DNA of 64,000 nucleotides, from NCBI GenBank assembly GCA_013397435.1, contig VZRG01001629.1, positions 105,962 to 169,961 on the forward strand, given 5' to 3'. This document shows, in pieces, positions 48,150 to 59,800 of the stretch. This stretch comes from Erythrocercus mccallii. Its lineage: Eukaryota > Chordata > Aves > Passeriformes > Dicruridae. The notes under the pieces are model-generated. The model was not told where the DNA came from and did no database searches. It saw only the letters and a program-made list of their open reading frames with translations. Both the position numbers and the translations under genes were made by a program. The stretch's first letter is position 1. Every line of letters begins with the position of its first letter.

Positions 48150-50701
48150 CACGCTGGAAAGGAGCTTTTATTGAGACAAAAGTCGCGTTACATGATGGAG
48201 CGCCGCGGAGCGAACAAGCGCAGGGCGGTAACCGCAGGGCCAGGTACACAGCGGTCACTCAAACCCACAGGTACAGCCCGAAAGCGAACCCAGGAATCGC
48301 GGCACAACAGCAAGTCTCGGCCGGGCATAGCTCTTTTCTTGTTACAGTTTGCTCTCACAACTTCATTGCTTTCGATTTCACTCAGCTATCGCCTTTTTCT
48401 CAAGGACGCGCTGCCCGGAGCATCCAGCCGCCCCTCGGGTACCACCAGCACTGCACGAGTTAGGGCAGGGAGGTGACCCCGAGGAGTGTATTTACTACAC
48501 TTTTCTACAGCTTTTCATCTGCACTGTGGATAAACACGGGAGAGGAACCCTGCCCACAGTCAGGGCTTTGGGAAGCACTCGGATGGAGAGCAGTGGAGAT
48601 CAGATACCAGGCAGGGACGGGACCGGTGCTCCCAGCCTGCAGCACAGACCACTGTACTTAGAGATGCTCGGATTTTGTCTGACTGGCAGCACAAGCCCAT
48701 CCTACATCTGACCACACCAATTAACCATCGAACGTGCCCTCGACATGCAAGTTAAAAAGCAGCCCTGGGCAGCCGTGTCCCAGCTGAGCTCCCTAGGCAC
48801 AGGCAGAGGACACGGGCAGTGGAAAAGCACACATCAGGTCTAGCTGGCATTTTCACTACTGTTGCTGAAGAGCCTTCTAAAAGTAAAGCAAACTGTAACA
48901 AAACAAAACAGTAAAAGATTCACAAGGCAGTACCATAATCTTTTAAGGTAAAGTTAAATTTCATACAAATAAACTTCCAAAAATATTTTGCAAACTCTGG
49001 CATATGGCTATGATACAGTATGTACAAATAAAATATCAGAATGGTTACATTTTATTGCTTTTTTTATTTGGTTAAGGAATTATACAATCGTGTATAAAAT
49101 GGGAAGTGGCAAGAAGCAAGTGTTGGCTTCTTGTCCTCTCTAAAGCCAAGGTTGGTTGGTTTTGCTTTTAAATATGGCATGTTCAAATGTCACATCAAAA
49201 GCATTTTGGTACTGGGTGGCATCTGTATTACCCGAACAGGATAGAACAGCAACAGTGAAAGAAGCCTAGGAAATGGGTAACAGGGGTCCATTTTGTACAT
49301 TCCTTTTCTGATTCATACTTCCAAAATACAATTATTGATAAAACATCCAGTCTAAAGTTATATAAAAGTCAACAATTACGAACGGACTTCCTCAGAAGTT
49401 TCAGCAAGGTAGGCAACTTCAACTCACTAATCATGCAAAAAACTCTTAACAAGATCAGTGATATTTGTTAGCAAAATCATCCAACTTGGCCCTGATCCAG
49501 CCTGCAAGAGAGAATCCCTTCTGCAAAAGTCATTTTTCTATTTCCAGAAGGTAATAAATACACTCTGTGTTTAGATCCAATAGTATTAACAGATCTTTAA
49601 GTTCCTCTAGTAAGGAAACCTCACAAACCATGTGTCAGTACAGAATGATGATGCCATTGCACATGCCTACACAGCTTTACACATCCTTCTGTTGGCAAAA
49701 AGACAAAAAATAAAGGTACCAAGAAGGGATCACTGTCACAATAGTCAGGAAAGAGCTCACAAGTCTTCTCTGGGCCTTCCCACCCGCTCACACTCCTGGA
49801 GTGTGTCAGAGCACCACTGAGGCCTGAACTGCTCAGGTGCTGCTCAGCAGGCTGCACTGTTGGCTTTTACCTCTTAAGCATCTATTAAAGCTATTAAATA
49901 TGTTCATTTAAAAAAAATAAATAGACAGGCTCATCTCACAAAATATAATTTGAATGCAACACAGCAAAGCCTAAAGAATGCTGAAGTGAAAACCCAAGCA
50001 CTTGGTAAGTTAATTGCTCCTGTAGGCTCATGATATAAAAACACTTTCAACTCTTTCCTTTAAAAATACATCCTGCTATGGATGGGCATGACTTACCCTT
50101 CCTGCTTTCCTCTGACTGCGCCCAAATTTATTAACGGATATACTTAGTAAAAATCAAAAATTTAGCTGAAGCTCTTAAACCCCCATTCCAGGCTCAGTCT
50201 CTCATTATTAACAGCTACGACCAACACAGCCCCTGACACAACTTCTCCTTAAATATGCATAATTTACTCTATCTCAAATATTTACAAGCAGAAGCAGCCC
50301 ATCTTCACAAGACAGATTTTCCTTCTGCTCTACATAAAGTGCAGCTCTCTAATTTAAGGCAAATTTCAGTGAAATACAAAACCATAGTTTTATTTTATTA
50401 TGTACACATTTTAAATTATAACCAATAACTCCCTTGAAAAGGAAATAACGAGAGGAAAATGTTTCCAAGTTTGGGAATTTTCTAGATTTTAACGAAGTCC
50501 CAATATTATGTCCTATAGACATATAAATCTGTAAATTTCTTTTCAATGAATTCAACTGAAGAAAAGAGGTGGCAATGTGTACAGTAATTTAGCTCCAAAG
50601 ATCAGTAAAACACTGGGAAAGTGCAGCTGTAGTTTTTCACGTCCTGTAGCTTCCTTTAGCTACAGTAACATTCACCAATATCTCATTTCTAAATATACAG
50701 C
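48150..50701 (-). other. EFCAB14: EFCAB14 3' untranslated region
   Basis: This stretch follows the EFCAB14 stop codon at 50702-50704 and reaches the AATAAA at 48167-48172 on the minus strand. The length of about 2.5 kb is plausible for this gene. Other AATAAA words on this strand occur at 49051-49056, 49063-49068 and around 50389-50399, so shorter ends are possible. A TGTAAATA word (PUF/Pumilio-type) lies at 50279-50286. Open frames here, including a 120-codon one on the plus strand at 48349-48711, look accidental. Confidence 0.6.
48167..48172 (-). terminator. Candidate distal polyadenylation signal of EFCAB14
   Basis: AATAAA followed by AGCTCC on the minus strand, at the edge of the CpG-rich minisatellite. 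It is the last hexamer before the ATPAF1 promoter. Confidence 0.5.
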
Positions 50702-50877
50702 CTATACACCTAATGCTAATCTCAGTTCTTTTAGTGTGTATTTCTCATCTCCATCTGTGTCAAACTCCTTAAAGCTCTGTGATTCTTGGGCTGTGGAGCC
50801 AAGCAGCTTTTGAAGATCTTTGTATGAGAGTTTTCCATCAGCATCCGCAGGTGCTTTTTCAAACAGTTTCTGAAGAT
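50702..50877 (-). CDS. EFCAB14: EFCAB14 last coding exon with EF-hands (residues 368-425)
   Basis: The acceptor TTTGCAG is followed by the EF-hand pair. Loop one (ADADGKLSYKD) lacks a normal first ligand and has D instead of E at position 12. Loop two (DTDGDEKYTLKE) has the standard ligands. The protein ends ELRLALGV and TAG; human ends ELRVALGI. Confidence 0.96.
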
Positions 50878-53800
50878 CTGCAAAGAGAACAAGGATTGAG
50901 AAACAGCTCCTTTAAGTACACAGGAATATCCTATAAGCTGCTTTCCCAGTCTTACAGCACTGTCTCTTAGTACCCAGCAATTACATACAGCATCCCTGAG
51001 TGAGAAGTTTGCCTCCTATGTTGTCACAAGCTGCTGGTAACAGTTTAGTAGAAAAAAGCAGGAACATTTCTGGATTAAATTACACTAAATCTGAAGAAAG
51101 TAATCCCTATTTCTGGCCACAACTAACAGCCCATTTTACAACCACTAACTGCATACAGATGCAGTTATCCCCCACAAAAGCAAGCTCTGAATGACTGTTG
51201 CTATACCAACAGGACAGATGATATAAAGGGAAAAGTGTCTATTCACTTCCTGATGCAAAGAGTTGCCCTTTCAGGAGCTGAAGAGACTGAACAGCCAGAT
51301 CCAGAAACCATTCATCTGACCAGGCAGTGTTCTCTTGGAAAAAAAATACAGAACAAAAAAAAGCCCCAGAACATACACACTCACAGCTACTTCTTTTTCC
51401 TTCAGCATGTTAATTCTGCCCTTGACTTCTCTCCCAGTCTCTGGGGCACTTGAATACTCTGGTACTCAAAACAATTATAACTCACTAATAATGCACACTC
51501 TTGCTTAAATCTCAGTTTCTTTTCTTTTACATGCTATCCTTTTCTTTCAGTTTTTTCATAACTGCTTTTTTTTTTTAATCCATAGTCCTCAAGCTTTTAA
51601 AATTGACCTCACATCTCCCAGAATGTTTATACTTATTCTCTACTAAACACTTACATGAAATACTAAGAAGAAAAGGTCAGCCTAGAGAGGACATACCTTC
51701 AATGCTGGAAATTCCTGGTAAGGACAGATGGCTCAGTGGCCCGTTTCTCTCTGTGTTGTCACCAGCTGACCTTGAAGACACCCTTGAAAGGTCTGTGGGC
51801 TTTGCTGTAGTACTCTGACTACTTTCAACTGTTACAGAACAATTTCTATCAGTCTTACTCATTCCACAAAATTACAGCTAGCAAAACCAAACAAAAATCC
51901 AATAAACTGATTGTTTTTTATCACAGTAGCTGTATGGGATTAAGAATGCTGCAATATTTCAGAATGTAGCAGTGTTGTTTGTTTTTACTTTGATTGAAAG
52001 AACAGTTTGGGGACAGTAACAGAGCTTTACTCTTCCATTCTGTACTAGGAGGTGTGTGTTTATAAACTCCCATACAAGGAATGACTTGGGAGTATTTTCT
52101 GCTCCCCAATCTGAGGGTTTTGAAGAAGCTTCATTAAGCAAATTACACTTGCCCACCTGGGTTGCTTTCACCTTATCAATATCAACATTCCCCAACAGCA
52201 AGGTCTAAATTTCCAAGCTCCTGCTTGCAATGAACAAGCAGCACAGTTCTATTGTAATGAAGTATTTAAAAGTCTGGTGTTCAGCAGAAGTGCAGAACTG
52301 AGGTCAGCAGAGGCAGAGACCTTTCCTCTCTGTTACACTTAACATTTTGAAAAAGCAAAACCAGATGTTATTCGGTATAAAGTTCTACAGTTAAATCAGT
52401 GCATGCCTTTAAACACGAGCCATCAATCCACGTCAATCCTGCCATACACATTTTAAGTCACCTTCAAATTTTGGAGTCATGCAGACTTTTGTTTAAGCAA
52501 CATCATTTTCCTACGGCTTTAACTAAAACACCTTCATCCAAATCTTAAGGAAGAGTCTAAATTATCCACCTTAATTAGTTATTCTTTTAATTACTCCAGG
52601 GGAACCTCCAGGTTTATGGATTACTGTTACCAGACATTCTTACCATTCTTTGATGCCTCAATGGGTCTGTCATTTTCTGACTTGCTTGTGATAGCACTGA
52701 TCAGCTGAAGAGTCTCTTTTAGTTTTGATACCTGAGCATCTTTAGTTCCTGCTTCCTGCATATGTACAGAAAAAAAAAATCTTAAAATACACCCCTTCAG
52801 TAGATTTAGAAGACCAGAAGAGGTAGTAATTTAAAATATGTCAGCACTTTGACTGACTTTTAGGTATCCAGGCTAATCAAGTTTAAAATTATAAACAAGA
52901 GTTAAAACCAGTAAGTAAATAAATAATAAATAAATGATAAATAAATAAAAAATCAATCTATGGGAAGATACAATTAATAAGTTCACATAATCTGTAGGAA
53001 AACAAAAGAATAAGTACCTCAACCTGAAAAACAGGCAATTATTTTGCATACACTAATTTCAAAAGAATCTGATGTTTATTTTCTGTATTTCCTACAGAAA
53101 AGAGCAAGACACTGGAAAGCTGTAATATAAAACAGTCAAGCATCCTTGGAGTGAACACTTATACATTAATTTAACTGCTTCATTGTTTCAAAGGTTTGTG
53201 CGGAGTAGTGAATATCTCTGTGCTGTGCAGGAGCCACTGCATCTCTGTTAAAGCAAAACTCCCCTATTTTTTAATCTGCATCTCCCTTACTCTATTCATT
53301 GGTACACTCCAGATGACAGGTTGAGTTCACATCAGTACAAGCCCAGAACCAAGAGTGCAGCCTGCTCACTCACCCACTTTCTTTCCAGCAGATGGAAACT
53401 AAATTCAGCTGCATCCCCTCCTATCCGCAGCCCACAATTTGGCCGTTCACTTAAACTCATTCCCAGCCAGTGACAGACCATTACTGAGAGGGGCCTTCAG
53501 CAAGTCCTTGACTCCATTAATGCCTCTTTGCAGACCTTTGCTCAATTAAGATCCATTTAAAACATCTTTAGAAAGACAATTACATGCTCTATTAATCCAG
53601 TGTAATTTGTATTTCCTTACTTTACCTTCAGTTCTTTATTTGACTGAGTTTCAATATGTAGTTGATCTTCATTTTCCACTTCTAGAGAGGTAGTTGCATC
53701 GTTCCCCTACAGAAAAAACAGAGCAGTTTATTCATGTGCTTTTTATTTTCTACAACAGTTTCTTTCCTTCAAATTTGGCAGACATTAAGCAGAGATAAAC

Positions 53801-56800
53801 CAGGGCAGATACACTGTAGAATAAACATGAAGTCATAAAAATGGGTTATATAATTTACCACAGCAACGTCAGCATGTTCTTTTATTGTTAAACATGCAGA
53901 ACATGTTCTCACAGACTGGCTCCAGTGTGGCAAACAGAAAATACTGGAAGAATTTATGAACTTATTTAGGATTTTTTTTTTATTATTGGGTTTTTTTAGA
54001 ATTTAACCACTGTTGAATAAATGCAGAGACCCACTTAGCTCCTCAGTGGGTCTTAACAGATCTATGCCAGAGTGATTCCTAAAACATAGCTCAGTTTGTG
54101 AATCCTGCCTCATAAAGCACCCACCCAACTCTTAAATGTCACAGTGTTTAGGACACTTTCCTGTAGATACTGCAGGAAAGAAATTAAATGAATGTCTACT
54201 TCTGAGACACTCTTAATGCTGGTTATCTGTTCAGGAACAAATTCCAGCCGTTTATAAATGAACTCCTAAACATCTCAAGTTTCACTCTGACATTTTCTTT
54301 AGCTAGGTCTGAAAAGCTGTATCTGCAGTGTAAAGGCAGTAGCAGCCTGAGGAGACACCCGGAGCCATCAAACACTTACCACAATGGTAGACGAGTTCTC
54401 TCTTTTGTCCAGATTTTTCACAACCAGGGGAGAGTTTTCCAACAGCGTAACTTTCCGGCTGAGGTTGCCAATGGCTGAATCCACATTTAGAAGCTTGATG
54501 TCATTCAACTTTTGGTACACCACTACGGTGTCGTTTAGCTGTTCCAAAGCTGCATGCAGTGCCTGGCTTTCCTGAAATATAAAAAGAGCACGTGTCAGTT
54601 TACCCAACCTCTGCAGCAACTGCTATTAACAACATGACTGACCCAGTTTTACTGGGCAGACTTCAGGCTGGCTCTCCACTGACACCACTGAAAACATCCA
54701 ACTGAAAGCTTCCTGAAAGTCATTTCAACTTTCTGAAAGTTTGAAACTGAGATTCTTCCCCAGGGCTAGCCTCCTCTTTGTTGTTAACATAATCACTTCA
54801 GCTGTGCAGTGAACACAGAAAGCCTATTCATCTCATTTTCCAGGTCAAGCTTTGTAAGCACAATTTTTCCCAAGAAGGCATGTACTGGGCATATTTATAT
54901 ACAGGATTCATTTTTGAGGAAGATATTGACTATATTAAATGTAACTAAGTGCAGTCATTCTGTTCCAACCTATTCAGCTAAACATCTATACATTAACCTT
55001 TTTTTGGGTTTTTTGGTTTTTTTTGTTGTTGCTGAATTACTCTTTCCACACCTCATTACACTGAGGGTGACTCAGTACATGCCACTCCCAAGTTTGCTCA
55101 GATTAGCAAGTACCTGCCATAAAATGCACTCCACTAAAAGCCTTTAACTTATTTTTGTTTACTTTAGCAAAGCACACCTATAATTTGTCAGATATTGGTT
55201 TCACTCTTTTTGCTCCTCATCCAGTCAGAACACAAAAAAAACCCCACTCTCAGATCAGGGCACTTTCCTGTTTGCATGTACACAGGAACAAACTACAGCA
55301 AAATTAACTTATGATTTGCTTTAAAGCATGCTATCTGCATTGTCTTCATAAAAAACTATTTTTTGCACACTACAGTACTGCAAAACACACAAGTAAGTTA
55401 CATACCCATGACTCTTGTACCAATATTTCTTATGCAAGGGAGAAAAATACCTTTTTGCAGTATTCTGTCTGATTTCCCTCAGTCCTTGGAACTACAGTGG
55501 AAGGAAGTGAAGGCAGCTGTTTTAATTCCTTCTAAGGAAAGAAGCAGAAAACTGTTACAAAATCCCTGTAAGTGTTTAAGAACTGGCAGACTGTAGCTAA
55601 GGATGTTTTGCTACAATTACAGTCACTCAGGTCTGCTGCGCATGCAGTATTTTAACTAGGCTAATAGTTTTCTCTTTCAAACGCATAAGGTCCAAATTTA
55701 TTTTCATTAAACCCTCCTAATTAACTCTTCTCCATTTAATTAAGTATTGTGATACACATTTCACTGCTACTATACACACTGCCATTATCTGCAACGTTTT
55801 TAGAGCACGCACTGACTAAATCAAGCTTTATTATGTGTCTAATTTAGATTTTACCTGCAAGAATTCTTGTATTGCAGTTCAGCTGAAAAACTGTAATTAT
55901 TGGCTCAGTTTGTTAACCCCAAGTGAGAGGTCAGGATAAATACAGTGAGTAGTTTCTGCTGAAGACAGTCAGTAATTTCATACTTATGTAGATTCTTAAT
56001 TCGACCAACAAACTATATCAATTTTCTGACATCTCCAAACCTAAAACAGTGCTGACAGTTACCATAAGCAGTACCTTACATCACACAGGAGCATCTCTCA
56101 AGCCCCCATATCCGTGGAATAGGAAGCAAAAATATGCAGGAGAGGAAGGGCAGAATGGAACAATTCTGGCTCCAGAGAAACAAGTATTTGGTACCATAGA
56201 GATGTCACAGAGGGATTAGAACATTAGCTAATTAATGTACCAACCTACTGAAACCTCGGAAGTATTTCAAAGGTAAAAGGCAGAACTCCAAGCATTTCTT
56301 TAACTTGCTTCACATTAGGCAGTGTTAAAGCAGTGCATTTTTCTTACCACATCATTCTGGAGTACTTCTATGGACTTCTTGTATTCCTCAATAGCTGTCT
56401 GTATATTTTCAACATCATGAGCCACACTGGTAAGGGTGCTACCTATGTTGGCTACAGTCTGCAATAAAAAAGATGACAGAAATCTCAGCCTTCCTCAAAC
56501 TGCACTGTCCCAAAGTACCAATCAGCTAAACACAATGTTTTGTTAGTCATACTGCAGGCAGACTGCCACAAAATCATGCACATGAGTTTCAAGAATTTGG
56601 AATTTTTTTTTTTTTACTCAAAACAGCAAATTACACCCAAGGCAACCTCTGCCCTGGAGGACCTCAGGATACCCCTAGCATCCTTCACCAGTATAAACAA
56701 AGCCACTGCCCAAGAGGAATTCCCTCAGTAATCCTTCAGGATTTTAACACCAGCAGGCACCCTTATTTCCAGGAACGGTACCTACTAGGAAAAAGGCTCA

Positions 56801-59800
56801 AGAAAACCAAATCCCACATAAGAAATGCAGTCTTGTCATAAGATTACTTAGGTTGGCAAGGACCTTTAAGACTGAGTCCAGCTGTTAACTCAGCAATGCC
56901 AAGTCCACCACTAATCCATGTCCTCAAGCTCCTATCCATGTCCTTTAAATACCTCCAGAGATGGCAACTCTAGCAGCTCCCTGTGCAGCCAGCTCCACTG
57001 TTTGATAACCCATTCAGTGAAGAAATTTTTCCTATTATCCAACCCAAACATCCACTGGCACAGCTTTAGGTTATTTCCTCTTGTCCTATGACTTGTCACT
57101 TGAGAGAAGAGCCTGACCCCCCCCACCTGGCTACAACCTCCTTTCAGGGAGTTGTACAAAGTGATAAGGACCCCCCATAGCCTCCTTTTCTCCAGGCTAA
57201 ACACCTCCCATCAGATTTGTGCTCCAGACCCTTCCCCAGCTCCACTACCCTTCTCTGGACACTCTCCAGCCCCTCAATGTCCTCCCTGAATTGAGAGGCC
57301 CAGAACTGGACACAGGATTTGAGGTGTGGCCTCACCAGTGCCCAGTACAGGAGGAGAGTCACTGCCCTGGTCCTGCTGGCCACACTCCTGCTAACAACAA
57401 GCCTTCAGACTTGCTTCTGACCAGGACACAGTCAAAATCCAGCCTGCTTGTAGCAGCAAATAAGGAGCTTAGGAAACAGCTTTGTACTCCTCCCAGAAAA
57501 AGAAAACTTGGCAGCCCCATCAGCCAAACAACACTCATTGCTTTTCATATCATTACCCTGTTGATTGTACATTAATTTTGTAGGGATAGGAAATGAGATG
57601 TGGAAACCCATAATGCCACAAAGACTGGATTAACATTAGGTGTTAGCCCAACATAAATGTTTATTGCTAAATAAACAGAACTGCCATGCAAGAGCCAGGC
57701 AAGTTTCAACGGACTGTTCTTATAACCAAAATAAAGGGGACAGTTCTTAGCTAAAGAATGCTCAGTAAGGCACACAGCAAGACACTGTATTAACAAAAAG
57801 CAATGCATTTCCTTTTCCAGTTAAAAAAGCTGAACAAACCACCTATTTGCATGCAGTTATAAAACTGCAGACAGACTTTTTTCCCGTGTCTCACATGATA
57901 CTAAGATTAGCAACTTGAAGGAAAGTCACCAGAAAGATCAGCTTCAAGGTACACGCAGGACAGCATAATAGAAACAAATGCATCTCCAAAGAGGATAAAC
58001 AAGGCCTCTAAATTTTCTATCTGCCACACATTATCATAGAACCATAAATTCATGAAGTCAAATTTTAAAGACAAGAGAAGTAAATATTCCTTTCAAGTCA
58101 GGTAGCTCCTGCTGTCAGTGCCGTCCCCAAGAGCCCAGCTGCAGCTTAACACACAGAACACATTTAGTGATAGCCACATTTACAGCACTTACCTTCTGAA
58201 GTTTCTCTACTGTGAGGGGAAGAGAAATCAGGTCAGCAGCAGATTTTATATTGTTCTTGAGATGATTTACTGTTGAGGTCAAGAGTGATATCTAAAACCA
58301 AAAAGGAGTACTCAGAATTAGGCAACATAATCCTGATTCTGACCTCCCCCAGTACTGATGGCTTAATGTGTAATATTAAAATGTAAGGCAACACAAAATT
58401 ATACATATACACACAAAAACCACCCCAGTCTCTAGGTTAGAAGTCCTGCCTAGGCTACATTAAAAATATTCTGCCTCTTGCAAAAGAGCAAGTTTTTATT
58501 TAACTGTTTTTTAAAACCAAATGAAGGCCACAGAAAACCCTTCTTTTCAGTAAGGTACCCTCTGCCAGTTTTACATTCATCCTCTTAGAGAGAGGCTGTT
58601 GCCCAAGAAAGACTTAAAAAATTACGCAAGAGGTCTTCATGTGGAGGAAACCATCACCCACTTTTGTACTTAGCAATGAAACCTGCCTGGCAAAACCCAG
58701 CAGAGCCATGCAACCTCTCCAGCTGAGTGATGGGCAAAGAATTTGTGCCTCTCATCCAAACCCTCTGCTACACAAGTGGAACAGAGACTAAAATTCACTT
58801 TCTTCTGGTTAAAAAACAAAGTTGTTTTGCAAGTTGAGGAAAAGATCCTAATTTTACATTAGGTCAATGTTAATCAGCTGGCATGCAGACTCTCTAGCTC
58901 ACAGCTGTAAACTCTGGCTGAGATTATTCCCAGCAGCACATCCCAACAATTCACGGATACAAAAACCAGCAAGAAAATTTTGATCCCCAGAAGATCTGGC
59001 TCAGACTGTAACCAGACCCTGAAGTAACCTGAGGGCCTGCAAGAATCACGTGCAAGTATCTTTAACAGCCAGGTGCAGATAAGAACATTTTAAAAGTCTC
59101 ATGAAGAGCCTGAGTAACTGTGGCTAAAACAGTGAGATGCTAAAGAAAGCAAATCAAATTTTCAGATGTGCTCCAGTAAGCACTTAACTACCACATGGGA
59201 CTGAAGAAAAATCAATCTAAGCAGGCACCTCAGTACTTGAACAAATTAAGCCAGAGCACCTGGGTCAAGAAGAGTTTTCTCCCCCCTGCTACACCTCTCA
59301 ATACCATTCACTGCGAGCAGCTCTGAACTTTTACCCTCCAGGGCAGAAATTTCAGTAAAAGCCTTGCTGGATGCTTCATTTGAAGTGTGAGTTAATAGAG
59401 CAGCTGAGCAAAGAGCTCTCTGCTAAGTGGCTTAGCTCTAGCCCCATCAGCAGTGCCAAGATTTACACCAGCTCAGAGGCTGAGCGTGGGTGAGCAGGGT
59501 TTATATTCCCAGGACACCAGGCCTTAGTTTGTAGCAACAGGTCCTTGCTCTGAGTCAGGTAACTCTTTTCCACACTTAAAAAACACTCTCAGAAATTTGT
59601 AATGTCAAATCTCTCATCATAAACATCACAACTATTTGGCAGGAAAATTAAGAACTGCACAGTTCTGGGGTTCTTTTAAATTCTGCCTGAACTCCCTCCA
59701 CCAGTTATGCAATTTCTCCTCTTGTGATCAGTCTCCAGCCCAGCTGGATGCTCAAGCTGTTTTTTGCTTGTTTATAAGGAGGTTTGTACCCTATCTGAAC

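Noticed and set aside
47451..48476. A 341-codon plus-strand open frame across the N gap
   Set aside because: It is antisense to ATPAF1 exon 1, is read through 185 N, and consists largely of GC-rich minisatellite. There is no evidence of a protein.
48349..48711. 120-codon plus-strand frame, possibly TEX38
   Set aside because: It overlaps the EFCAB14 3' UTR on the other strand, has no membrane segment typical of TEX38, and resembles nothing known to me.
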